DNA of 64,000 nt from Balanoglossus misakiensis (lineage: Eukaryota; Hemichordata), in the NCBI GenBank assembly GCA_040954595.2, contig CM082598.2, positions 4,340,001 through 4,404,000 of the forward strand, in the 5' to 3' direction. The position numbers and the translations under genes were made by a program. Under the pieces are notes generated by a model. The model was not told the origin of the DNA. It was given only the letters and a program-made list of their open reading frames with translations, and did no database searches. This document shows, in pieces, positions 52,725-64,000 of this stretch. Positions within the stretch are counted from its first letter, which is position 1, and each line of letters starts with the position of its first letter.

Positions 52725-53459
52725 TGCAAATTTATTTCTCTATAGAAATCTTTAGCTTATACAATTTCTTTTGAAGGCTGAAGCTCCCCCCTATCAACCC
52801 ATTCACCCTCTGTCTGTCTATCTGTCTGTCTGTCTATCTATCTACCCGGTATATATCATTCACTCAGTTTTGTCACTTATAGTTTTTCATTTATATTTTT
52901 AATTTTCAGTTTGAAAATTGGATGGCTTCACCATACGACTTAATTCCTTGTAATGGTTCAGATTGGTTTTAGAGCGCCATCACCGTTGGAGTATAAAAAT
53001 CCTCTGACGCCAAAATTCCATGGCATTGGTGCTGACCGTGAAAAACTGTATTGGTAGAGACCACGTGTGAGGCAACAACTGTCTTTCCTATCGAAGTTGT
53101 TCGACAAGATTTACAACGACATAGCTAGCTGTATTTTCTTGGGTGAAAGAACTGTCAAGACAAATAGATAACCATGCTCGTTCCCCAGACCCTCTTTCTG
53201 GAGGGCAACGGAAGAAGCAGAGGGGTCTGGGTAACCGAGACTATAACCACGTAACTTCACGGTCACTAACATAATTTGCTCCCGTTTCGACTTAAAACGG
53301 AAGGCTGACCCAATTTGCTTCCGTTCTGACCGAGTTAGGCGGCCAAGAAAAATATTTAGAGATTTAAGTGATGTTTTTGCACGTTCAGGCCACGTTGACA
53401 TTTAACCCACTTCCGATTTAAATATGGCCATATGTAGCTGCAATGATGTATCTTGGTTT

Positions 53460-53541
53460 GTGATGGCGCTCTTTTTTCTCGTGGCTGCTCACTGAAAATC
53501 TGTGATTGGCTAGATCTCAATTTTCCATGGTAACCTTTAAC
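53460..53541 (+). mobile_element. Partial MITE copy
   Basis: Shares tgatggcgctcttttttc, actgaaaatctgtgattggc and ccatggtaacc with the element at 54291-54483. Both termini are missing. Confidence 0.7.
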
Positions 53542-54067
53542 AAGACATCAGAAAATTGACCGAATTTTGAAACGTTATAATTACTCGTCATTTTATCTTC
53601 GCGTCTGGCTTCTCGCAATTTGACCTGTAATAAATAAAGTGAGATAATACCATACTCCGATATGAGACTCTGTACACATTTCGCGAATTCCTTAGATTTC
53701 GATTTCGTATTGGAAATCTCATCACACCAGTTGACACCAGTATCAACTGTCTGATACATTATGTTGCATGTCTTGCGTTGTGACGTCATCAAACGTCCAT
53801 GATCCATCCATCCACCCATCTATCTATCCATTCCTTCATTCATTCATTCGTTCATTCTTTCATTCATCACGTCATCAGTTCTGTATGCCGGAAGTACATT
53901 CACCAAATTATCTTAATAGACAGGAAATGACATTTGGGTCTTCCGGTGTACTTGACATTAGGTTGCTCGTAACATCCCTCCTTCAACACCTGTCATTTAC
54001 ATCTTTCTTAATTCATAGAGTCTTTTAGTTAACCTGCCTGCCTGTCTTTGTCTGTATGTCTGTGCAT

Positions 54068-54069
54068 AT

Positions 54070-54144
<75 letters not shown>
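54068..54144. repeat. (ATTT)n microsatellite
   Basis: About 19 perfect attt units. Confidence 0.95.
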
Positions 54145-54290
54145 TGCCTGCTTATCTGAATGCCTGTGACGTATTAATATTGGCCCTTATATACTAATAC
54201 AAGTATTTAGATTCTTTTTTGTTCCATGGTCTACTTCAATGTCTAACTTGTGTGCCTGCAGTCATAAGTGCGCGCGCAGAAAAGATTACC

Positions 54291-54483
54291 TTAAAGGTAT
54301 ACAGTCACCTCCAATTTACATACGCCCATATATGGCCGACATGGAGTATTTTAGCGTTCTAAAGAACATATGGTGGCGCTCTTTTTTTCGCGTGTGCCAC
54401 CCACTGAAAATCTGTGATTGGCTAGATCGCAATTTGCCATGGTAACTATAGACAATTTTCTAAAGGTGACCGTATACCTTTAA
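54291..54483 (+). mobile_element. Complete MITE with TTAA-bounded inverted repeats
   Basis: 193 bp with terminal inverted repeats ttaaaggtatacagtcacct and its complement aggtgaccgtatacctttaa (19 of 20 match). TTAA at both outer ends fits a TTAA target duplication as made by piggyBac-type transposases. It has no coding capacity. Related fragments lie at 7147-7269 and 53460-53541. Confidence 0.8.
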
Positions 54484-54974
54484 ACACAAAACCACACTTC
54501 AGTTGTTTTCCTACTGTAGAATTTATACGGTTGAGTCAGGTTCGGTATGATTAAAACTCGACAAACGACGAAAACACCAAAATAGCAGATGGCTCAGCAG
54601 GGGTTCTGTCTTCCTGTATAGAAATGTCCACCACAATGAGTGTCGGAAATATAGCATATTGCTTAGTCGACACTTCTGCTGACATCCGATAGGCTATGAT
54701 CCTGATGGCTGTATCTGTTGCCAACGTGATTCATCCGCGTCAATCACTTAGCAGGGACCCTTATCTCGGTGAGAAGTTTCCATCTCTTTGAAGATACGGT
54801 CACAAGTTTGACATGGCACCAGATGATGTCGGTTTATTGCTCAACTTTAATATTTTTTCACACAGTCTAAATCTTATAATTTTTCGCTGAAATGTTAACA
54901 ATCTGTTTTGAAGATAGGATCAAAAAGAAAATTCAAAATATGACACTTTGATAGGATTTTATTTCAGTTTCGAT

Positions 54975-55200
54975 TTACCATTCAAAAGGTATATTATACT
55001 GACAGCGTGGGACATCAAAATTGAAAATTGAAGAAATCAAAGGTACCTCTTCTGGTACTATTAGTTCCCGTGGGCCTTTTGTGGACCATGTGTAGATGTT
55101 CAAAATGTTATCTGGTCCATAAGGATTAAAGCTTCGCGTTGGCTTTCCAGGAATTAAGCGCTTAATCCACCGGATGTTGAGAAACACCAGATTGACTTAT
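54975..55200 (-). other. Possible terminal coding exon, unknown product
   Basis: Minus-strand open frame of about 73 codons with protein-like composition (IRWIKRLIPGKPTRSFNPYG, later VPEEVPLISSIFNFDVPRCQ). There is no in-frame ATG at the 5' end; a possible acceptor (catcataag) lies upstream. No partner exon was found, so I leave it as a candidate. Confidence 0.25.
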
Positions 55201-55379
55201 GATGTGTAATCATCCCCCTTAGGTTCCCGGATGAGGTCAGTGACTTCTTCGCGAACAACAAATGAATGAAGAGGCTAGGTAACCCGACACTCACCGATCA
55301 TATACATGTTCGGTGAGCTAAGGACGCCTATATCAGCCTGGGTAATTTACATATTAAGGGCATGACGTCATGGTTGTTG

Positions 55380-55771
55380 CTTAAATAGGCCGCAAGCAGC
55401 GCTGGTTGAGAGATATAGCGTTTGTTTGTCATTTCATTGGGAAGTGAGCTGTTGCGGTCAAAACACTTTCCCCGGATCTTGATTCTCGTTTCGTTTCCCT
55501 GGGATTTCCCACTGGACCCAAATATCGCAGATTCCACGGGAGAAGCTGTCGTTTCCCCGCGTACCGAGGTTTTCTGTCTGTTCGTTGTGGCGACTACCGT
55601 GTCCTGTGCTCGGATGTGGGCCTAGATTTTTTTCTAAGGAGAGTTTGGAGAAGACGCGGAGAGAGAGACACAGACTCGAGTAGTTGATTCAGTGCACCAG
55701 CCTTCACACGTTCAAGGTCGAACGTGTTTTGTGACCGTGCGTGGAGCGTCGACTACATCAACAGTTTGAAG
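55380..55771 (+). other. Possible non-coding first exon of the 60-kb gene
   Basis: GC-richer stretch ending in a good donor (tttgaag|gtaaaa). The first matching acceptor in a plausible place is ttttccag at 59954, which opens the exon holding the 133-residue frame. The pairing over 4.2 kb is inferred. Confidence 0.35.
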
Positions 55772-55779
55772 GTAAAAGT

Positions 55780-58700
55780 ACCACAGTTGTTGTTTTGCAA
55801 ATTTTAAATACCAACAAACATTCAATGGCGATGATGAACTTCAATTTGCAGTTGCAAGTTAAGGTCACGTACATTTAATCTTAAATGCGTAAAACAGTAG
55901 CAAGAAGGCCCGCACTTAAAGGCGTCTCTATGTTCTCAAAAAGCCAGGAATTTCTGAAGGAAAGGTGAAAAGGTCAGTATAGCCTACATTTGTGCTGGTA
56001 CTACCGTGACGACACTAGTTCTGCAACCCTACTAAACATGCAAATATGTGTTTTAGATGACATTGTTTGTTTTAAAAGTTCATTTTAGAATCAATATTAC
56101 CCGCAGTATGAGTTAACTCGTGGCCTGGGTTGCTTTTCAAATACTATAGCAGTATTTGTATGTATGCGCAGACACAACTAGCTCATCTAAGCGCACACTG
56201 AAGCGTCTGCGATAATTCTTTATTCCGGTGACGTGCGATCATACAGAGAATCTTGAAGTCGCTTTAAGCTATGGGTCAAAGGTTATGCGTGAGGTACTAT
56301 GCCTCCAAATAGACTACGTCACCAAACTCCTTGACATGGCTATTATATTTCTTAACGTCTTTGTCTTTGGATATAAGTGATTCGCCTGTCCCGTCGGCAC
56401 AGCTATAGATTTCAGACTAAACTGCTAAACTGGAGATGTTATGTCCTATTAAAGTTTGGATATGTCTCATCAGACGGGGATTTAAGTCGATATAATTATT
56501 TTAGCATTATTGCTATTTGTGAGATAGCGAGACTGGGATTTCTGTCTGGGGTCTGTCGGGGCGCTGATTGAAAGCCAGGGTTCAGAAAACTTTGACTTCA
56601 CTACCGATCAAATATGTCGCTGGTTTTCTCAGGATGCGGAAGATGCGCGCGAGAGAGAAGAAGGCGCGTCAATAAGCGCGCCTGCGTGACACCGTCCTCG
56701 TTGTGTACATCGGCGCTTCCCCTGTGAAAAACTCAATTGAAATAAACCTCACGTCGTGATATACTTTCAGACAGGATTATAGAAACTGAATAGCGACGGC
56801 CTATTTGTTCTGAATTGAACTATTCATTCAATTCAGGGGAGTTAAAAGCAAAAAAAGCTGCCCGCTGTACTTAGTGCTCGCGCCTGTTGCGCATGCGACA
56901 TAGGCTCACATTGAGCGTGGACAGACACGCGCATGTGCAGCACCGAAACGAAAATTGAAATTCTCTATAATTAGAAGGAGTTTAACTTAGCACAAGCCTT
57001 GAACTTTTGCTCACACCTTGGTCAAGGGCGGGCTAGACGATTCTATTCTAAAAACAATGAAAACATGTTTTTTATCTAAACATTTCAAAGAAAACAATGT
57101 CAAACTTGTACCCGCATGGCCTCAGGAATTTCATATACCAGGCCACCAGTTTCACCATAATAATTTAGAGAAAATTATCATGATTATGTTTTTGACAAAA
57201 TAAGCGTGACTATTCAGCTTAATCATTTAGTGGCTGCTAACGTATCAGTAGAAACATTATCCTAGCCTGTGTCATACAATGTAAAGGTCCAGTATCTTTG
57301 GACAACTTGGAAGTAGTTTTGATCCGTTTATCATATGCACGTTCTTCGTGCATTCCTATACGCAGTATAGGCGTATAGGGTTTGCAGTGTTGTTGAGAAA
57401 TGAGTATAGTAATTAGTAATGCGCGAAACATAATGTGTAGACTGTGTGTACGACCTTTTCCACATTTTAAGGAGTACTAACAACAGGAAGCTGTACTTAA
57501 TTGGGCGCTTCTGGTGAGTCAGACAGGCATGTGCTTTTTGAATTTCTCCCATCGAAACTTTGACAAACCAAGGCTGAGATACGGTGTTTTATGTATGTCT
57601 ACTACATTGCTTACTTGCAGAGAAATGTACAGTGTATACGAGGACATTTGTGAGTGTTTGTGGAGTGGAATGCCAAAGAAATGACCCACTGTTGAGAATC
57701 GCACTTTTCACCTTTCTTTCGAAAATATCGTTGGGTATTAGAGATATGTTGTTGTTTTTTTCTTCTAAAAATAACATCACAATTCGCATTACAAGAGATA
57801 GTGTGTGTGTTTTCGTGATATTGTCAAATTGGGTCAAGGCCCTTGACGACCTTCGCTTTGCGTTTGAAACGATGATGGCCATGTTGATTCTGTGTCGCAG
57901 GCATTTATAACTATACAACGTCATGCTGGAGTTATAGTTGACACAGACAGCTGTAAACAGGCTTCTCAGAGAGAAAATGGAATTTGATTTCTCATAATAC
58001 CTCATTCGCAGTTGTGTGCATGTGTGTCGTGTTTTCGTTTTGGAGATGTTTTCATTTTGGAGATGTTTTCGTTTTGATTTGATATATCTTCATGAATAGG
58101 CCTAACATAGACTATAGACTTTCTTCTCGTGTTCATTTTTTGCGAACATTTCATGAATATTTTTTATCGTTTACGATGGCGGTTGTATAAACAATAACAT
58201 TGATGGTGGGTGGTGGTGGTGGTGGTGGCGGTGGTGGTGATAATGATGATGATGATCTGTGTGTTTATATAAGACGTTGTAGTATTTTATGGAATTACGC
58301 GCTTATTTTAACAAACTGTTTTTGTTTTTGGTAAATGCGAGACAAATTTTAATGAACCTGATGGGTCGTCTGCAACCCGGAGTGTTGTGATAAGGTCACG
58401 TGACATGAGCAAATTACGGCTTGCCTTCGCGTCGGGTCTCTTTTCCCTGTTCTTATATTCCCTTTCCCAGACACATTTTGTTTTGATTGCGTGCCCTTTT
58501 TGTTGATCAGGTTGCGTGGAAATCCTCAGTAAACGACTGGTAATGTTTCAAGCGCTCGGTAACCGCTGCCCCCAGCACCAGACATCTTCAAGGGAATGCG
58601 AGAAGCGACTTCATATCTTTCTTGCAGAAGTCGTAAAAAATAGGTTAACCAATGTCTCGTAATAAGACCACTTAGTAATGTAATCAACGTGGTCGTATCG

Positions 58701-59414
58701 ACCATACTAATACCGCTATAAAAATATTTATGACCGATGAATGACGTTCATTAAGCTATTTCTCGCCTGATTTATAAAGTGATAAAACGTGTCAGAAATA
58801 GGGCGGGCAAGTCAACTTTTTATGACGGTACGTTATGATAATGTTTCAGTTGAACCTTCCTGTCACGCTTCCGAGTCATGGACGGGTTATCTTGTTTTCA
58901 GAAAGATTTACTTCATTTCTTACAGCTTGCAAATGAGTGTCAAAGACGTGTATTTCTAAGGTTGGTCGAGTACTTTTAATGCGGTCTGCATCGCCACTGT
59001 TGTCCGGTCCAATTTCCTAAAAAAATGTTCCGCTGTCAGATTGGATTTCTTCGTCGTTTAAAAGGCCGACTATCGTCATCTGCGCATTACATCTCGGGCC
59101 GGTACGATTCAAAATTCAACAATTTCGTCCTGCGCGCCGAGATGGCAGACGACGCATATACAGTCTCTCGTGCAATGAGTAGTATGGTATATATTTAAAT
59201 GCATCACAGTTTTGAAATTCGCGCATCAAAGGGTGGCTTTGTCGGCAAGTGTAACACAGCCATGACCTTGACTTGTGTCACATGACCGTTCTTGCAGACG
59301 TGATCCTGGTATAATTATGTTCCCAGATCCTTAACTCTTTTCTCATTGGTGAACAGATTATTTGGGGCATTATGATTATTTAGGTCACACATGAAAATAT
59401 GAATAATATGCATC

Positions 59415-59506
<92 letters not shown>

Positions 59507-59954
59507 AGTTAGTTCAGTTTGTAATAGGCCTATGTTTGTATATTTTCATGACTGTAATATATTGTATTTATAGTTTATTTTAACGTTTTCCTTTGTACTA
59601 TGTCTTTTGACTGGTGCTTGGAGTGGGTGTGGTCCTTTTACTATAATATTTGCAATTTGACACAATTAATATAATGTTTTATATTTGAAATATTTGCGCC
59701 GTATCTGCAAGGGATAATGTTTAATGCTCCTCGGTTAATTCTCAGTATCAGTCGATAGTCGACTCCTTAAAACATTCATCGGATTCTGTAGAGCTCTGTC
59801 ATTTTAGTTAGGTTCAGGGTCGACGATAAATAGTTTATGTTCTGTACAGTGCACAAAACAGTTGCATGATTAATCACATTCGCTTGAATTTTTGCGAGTT
59901 TATATTGTATTATTGCTGCCTATGAATTCATGGTGTTTATTCCGATTTTTCCAG
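55780..59954. other. No supported gene; probable long intron or intergenic
   Basis: No convincing coding exon. Contains a (GGT)n(GAT)n repeat at 58205-58256 and a (GT)n tract at 59418-59491. Confidence 0.4.
59418..59491. repeat. (GT)n microsatellite
   Basis: About 36 GT units followed by four GTAT units. Confidence 0.95.
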
Positions 59955-60242
59955 GTTCGTCTGGCCTTCGCAGCCTGTCATATGATATCCTGGAGTTGTG
60001 ACCCCTGAACTTAGAGTTAACGCAGCGATCTGATCCCGGCGAGCAACAGCTCAGATTATCCGACTACGCAGCGAATTGTGAGAGTCACATGACAGGAATT
60101 CGAGGGAATTTTCCCCTTTAATCGCTTGTAATTTCCAGGAGAGGACGTCTACATTTGAGAGACGGTGTTAGCTGACGCGATTTTGTGGGATTTGCGGTGA
60201 TTTTAGAGGTTGGAAAAATCGTCGCTGTTGTTGTAGAGAGGC

Positions 60243-60644
60243 ATGGCCACGGCTGAGCTGGAAACGAGTTCGCCATCGCCCGATGCGGATCTCCCTGGGC
60301 CCCATCCACTGATCTCGCCGTACGGCGAACGCTTGTCGAAGTACCACACGAAGACCGAGTACCCGAAGCCGTTCACGCCGTCGAAGAGAAAGCCCCGACG
60401 CCGGCTGGAGCGGTACAAGACGCAGCCGATCACCTTCTCGGAAATCAAGGAAGTCGACGAGGATGACAGCCTCGACAAGGACCCCAGGAGCCCCAAAAGC
60501 CCGACCGCTGAAGAGTTGAAATGCCCGCAGAGAATGGAGGCGCTGAACGCCGCTATCGCTAGAACCTTCGACAAAGCCAAACTGGGCGAGGGTGGCGTTC
60601 CCTACAGGCGGCAGCCTAGTTTAATTCGGTCCGCCGAGGTCTGA
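60243..60644 (+). CDS. Charged proline-rich protein, family not recognised
   Basis: Single-exon frame of 133 residues with strong protein character: high GC at third positions and a good Kozak context (ggcATGg). It begins MATAELETSSPSPDADLPGP. There is a basic cluster SKRKPRRRLERYK that could be a nuclear localisation signal, then PITFSEIKEVDEDDSLDKD, SP-rich sites (RSPKSP), a helical stretch RMEALNAAIARTFDKA and a C-terminal YRRQPSLIRSAEV. There is no signal peptide or membrane segment. It is probably a disordered intracellular regulator with several proline-directed phosphorylation sites. An acceptor at 59954 suggests a 5'-UTR intron. I cannot name it. Confidence 0.7.
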   Translation: MATAELETSSPSPDADLPGPHPLISPYGERLSKYHTKTEYPKPFTPSKRKPRRRLERYKTQPITFSEIKEVDEDDSLDKDPRSPKSPTAEELKCPQRMEALNAAIARTFDKAKLGEGGVPYRRQPSLIRSAEV

Positions 60645-63600
60645 TTTCTTCCCGGTTAGAACGGGCGACTTTCCTACGACGGACGGACAATACTGATGAC
60701 ATCAACGCCCTGCGTGTGTGGTGAGGGAGGGATTTTACAAAGCGCTGAATCTTGGAGGAAATTTCCGTGACGCAGTAGTTCACCGTTGTAAATAAAATAG
60801 GACAGTGTGATGACGTCTGGATTTTACGTCGCCATGGAGTGAATTTAGCGGGGCGCACAAATTTCAAGCGACCAGCACGGTGCCGATGTGCGGACGAGGA
60901 CTGACTCGAACCCGTAAAGCGAACAGGAGGATTTCGCGTGAACCTGTGACACGTTTTAAACACGATTGACCTCCCAGATGATTCTATATGCAATTTTATG
61001 GTGCTTCAGAACTTAGTTCCGGACTGTGATAACATCTTAGGACCTTTCCGACTTAATTTAATTTTCTTCAATACAGTGCCTTGACTGGTTTTCTTAGAAT
61101 AAGCTAAGTAATTTTGGCTTGCCTTTGTAGATAGGTGTACGTGCGTTATTTTTAGCAAGAGTTCAAATGTTCACATTCGTTTAATGTGAGTTATGTTCAT
61201 CACGAGGTTCTACTATTCATGGCGGAGGTTCCAATCCCTCGCAATATTTACGACATTCATTACAGGCTTCGCTTTTCGCCAGTTTTATATCAGTCTTTAT
61301 TTTTTTCATTATTTTTAGCTTAAAGTTATGTTCTCGTTATTTCATTTTCCACATCGGTCAACGACTTTTCTGTAATGTTGCTAACTGTCTGATCTTGAAA
61401 GGATTTTGTTTTCTGTCACGCACGATGAAATTTTCAAATCAATGATTTCATAACTTCACGGACGTGTTGCATTCTTTAGAGAGTATGTCAGGAGATGTCT
61501 CGTACATAAAGTATATGTTGGCCTATATCGGGTATCATTGCAAATTCTTCATATTTTGGGATCCGTTGTAAATCGGAATGTAGGGGTTTTGGGGCGAGTT
61601 TCTAGCCGTATTCTGTCCGCTTTGCTTCCAAAAACGGACAAACTGCGGCTAGATGGACACCAGACTAGGTTTGGTTGAGCCAAAGGCGGTCATTCCCGGT
61701 TTGCGGAATTTTTGTGATGTATGTCAATCACATTTCTGTGTCGTTTACCAAAAGCTGTGGTGGCCGCCATTTTGAATAAAAAAAACACAACCGAAAAACG
61801 AAACTGAGGATTTGCAGGATTACACATAATATGGATATCATCTTTACTCCCGAAATAAATATCACAACAGTAACGAGAGATATTTTAAGCGGATAGTCCT
61901 CGTATTTCATTAGATATGTGTAGAAAAAAGATATGAAAACGCATATACTTTTCGTATCCATTTTGCGTCATTAGGGCAGGGGTTTTTGTTTGCGTCAATG
62001 GGCCGATGATAGTCATCTCTGTTTCCATGGGAACGCATACACGGCCTACGTGTCGTGATACCAGCGTCCATCACGGTACTATCACGTTCGCTTTTATTTT
62101 TAGAGGAAACGTTCGAATGAAATTGTTTTACCTCACACAAAACAGGGTATGGTAAATCGAGCGATCGTATACATGAACACCATGATTACAGAAAATTGTC
62201 TCTTTCCCAGGTTTTTTGACCGGACACTCTGCCTGTTAGCTGGGAGATTGTTTTATCAAAGAATGTGACTTTTGACCCGAAGGTGTCATCATTATCTCAG
62301 ACCTTCTCCTAGCCGTCTTGGTTTCTAATCTTGTAAATTAATTAAATGCCTCTCAGTCTGGTCGAACGGCTTCTGAATTCCTCGGTGTCACATGGTGAAG
62401 TTTTCTCGAGCGCGGAACCCGGGGATGCCCTGGGAGTGAGTAATTTGACCCTACATGTCTGGCCAACGTCGCAGAAAAATGTCTCGCCATCATGTACCAA
62501 GACGGTCGTTAGAGGGTTATTAGCAGTAACTTATGGTTTTGTTTCCAGTATCTTTGTTCTGTATACAGTATATACCAACTGCGACAATTTCATGGTCTAC
62601 TAATATAGCCTATGTGTGTAGCGGCCATTGTTATTGTCGGCAAATGAATTCTAGTCCGCACTTGAATTCATATTTTGTGCAATAACATTGCTGACTATAT
62701 ACATAAGCTTGTAGATTATGTTAAAAAGCTGCATACTGGGCATTTCTTCATGGTTCGCGTATTTGATACGAAACCTATGCATGCCTAGGCCTACATGCAT
62801 GTCAGATGTGTGTGGGCTTATGTGTGCGTTGACTCATTTCTCCACTAAAAGTCCCAGTGAAATTTGTTTTTATAACCATTCTTTACACATAAATGGACAA
62901 GATATACTGAAAATAAAATCTCGGTAATTAAAAAAAAAATGTTCTATAACGAAAATAAATTCCACAGTATCCTGTTTCGAAAGGTTTTTGAATGCTGACG
63001 TTGGCGGTGCACTGTAAATAGTTACTTCCGGTTATAGGGGGCGTGTCTGTTTCGATATGTTGTTTACATGTACGGACACAAATTTGACCTGAAACGCGTT
63101 TAAACGCTCACTTTCCAAGGGAATTTTCGACTGTCGCTGTTCGCCTTGTGGTCGAGATGCATCCGAGTAGGATTTGTGAGGAATTACTGGATTGGTTTCA
63201 CCGTGGAGCGTGGTTTCAAGAAGTGATGTCGTCAAAATTGGCGGCGATCATGCAACAACATTTGCACGTTTCCTTATAAGGTATAGTAAAGCTATATTCC
63301 ATTCCTAATTAATATGGTAACATGGACAGGTTTGACCTGAGTGCGATCGCAACAAAAGTAACCTATACCATGCTACCATGTACACATTGTTATCGACACA
63401 CCACTGTCCACGTGCATGCATGCTTCGTCAACTTTCTCTGTGTCAACTGTTTGGGCTTTGCAATGTACTGCATGTACATGTACTTTGCCAAAGACGTTCC
63501 GTTTCTGTGATAGCTTCAGATTACCTAGTATTTGTTGGTAGGTGGTGGGTTTCATTCTTGAAATTTGGTCATTCTGGTATTCTCATGTCGTATGCATGGA

Positions 63601-63787
63601 TTGTAACTCGTACACACTCAAGAAATGACAAATTCTTGGTCATTCTGCTCATACTGGCTCAAAAATTGACAAATTCTTGACTTAAGTTGTATCAAACATA
63701 ATTAATAGAAAAGGGGGCAGGGAGAGAGAGACTTTGTCCCTTTAACTGCTGATCATGTCTCTAAACACTAATGTTTTGTCATACTAG
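60645..63787. other. 3' UTR of the 60-kb gene, then no supported gene
   Basis: No other cryptochrome exon is visible here on the plus strand. A short frame at 63158-63279 (MHPSRICEELLDWFHRGAWF) has no recognisable family. Confidence 0.4.
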
Positions 63788-63928
63788 GGTAAAACTGGAT
63801 ACCCCTGGATTGATGCTTGTATGGTGCAACTGAAACGCCAAGGCTGGATTCATCATGTTGGCAGACATGCAGTGTCTTGCTTTCTGACTCGTGGGGATTT
63901 GTGGATCAGTTGGGAGGAGGGTTTGCAG
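63788..63928 (+). CDS. Internal exon of a cryptochrome/6-4 photolyase gene (partial)
   Basis: A 141-nt phase-0 exon between actag and gtacgt encodes 47 residues, beginning [20 protein letters not shown] and continuing [20 protein letters not shown] and SWEEGL. This is the core of the FAD-binding domain shared by animal cryptochromes and (6-4) photolyases (family pattern '[27 protein letters not shown]'). The HH pair in GWIHH is the region of the photolyase active-site histidines. Substitutions LA to VG and A to S are unusual at this strongly conserved place. The next exon must lie beyond the window; no preceding exon was found within it. Confidence 0.8.
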
Positions 63929-64000
63929 GTACGTCTGGTGTTAGATGGAGTGTGGATGCAGCCTTGCAAAGTTGCACATGATATAGCACTCACAGGCAGC

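Noticed and set aside
53111-53401. Minus-strand 96-codon frame at 53.1-53.4 kb
   Set aside because: No recognisable motif or splice context; probably repeat-derived sequence next to the partial MITE.
60203-60580. Minus-strand frame of 125 codons
   Set aside because: Antisense shadow of the 60243-60644 gene, which has the better start context and codon use.

Overview
The window is animal nuclear DNA. Genes have many short exons with GT-AG introns, separated by long AT-rich intergenic DNA, tetranucleotide and trinucleotide microsatellites and small inverted-repeat elements. The gene content is an EGF-fucolectin, a C-type lectin cluster, an ADGF/ADA2-type deaminase, DCST2, a CARD protein and a cryptochrome/photolyase exon. 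Together with the short introns this suits a marine invertebrate deuterostome such as a lancelet, but the species is inferred, not proven. Exon models were assembled by hand from splice sites, reading phase and family similarity. For all complete multi-exon models the summed coding length is a multiple of three.

Layout. 1-4.5 kb (+): secreted protein with four EGF repeats and a C-terminal fucolectin domain. 4.9-10.1 kb (-): 13-exon DCST2-like membrane protein with a C-terminal RING-like finger. 10-12.8 kb: intergenic, with a perfect hairpin, a 230-bp tandem duplication and a relic of the next family. 13.8-18 kb (+): two tandem genes for a protein with two ABM-like (dimeric alpha+beta barrel) domains. 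18.6-23.4 kb (+): ADGF/ADA2-like gene with altered active-site residues and a possible GPI tail, with exon-1 relics on both sides. 24.2-47.5 kb: five paralogous secreted single-CTLD lectin genes (one +, four -). Among them are three small TATA-driven genes on the minus strand (29.6, 32.3 and 34.8 kb) with signal peptides, dibasic sites and, in two, a terminal Gly that looks like an amidation signal. 51.5-52.7 kb (+): a 107-residue CARD-only protein. 60.2 kb (+): a charged 133-residue protein of unknown family. 63.8 kb (+): one internal exon of a cryptochrome/6-4 photolyase at the window edge.

Much of the region looks like a secreted or innate-recognition neighbourhood (fucolectin, C-type lectins, ADGF, CARD, small peptides) that grew by tandem duplication. 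The candidates for undescribed biology are the small peptide-precursor genes, the CARD-only gene, the two-domain ABM genes and the divergent ADGF. Several introns carry microsatellites, and two of these touch or lie very near a 5' splice site.
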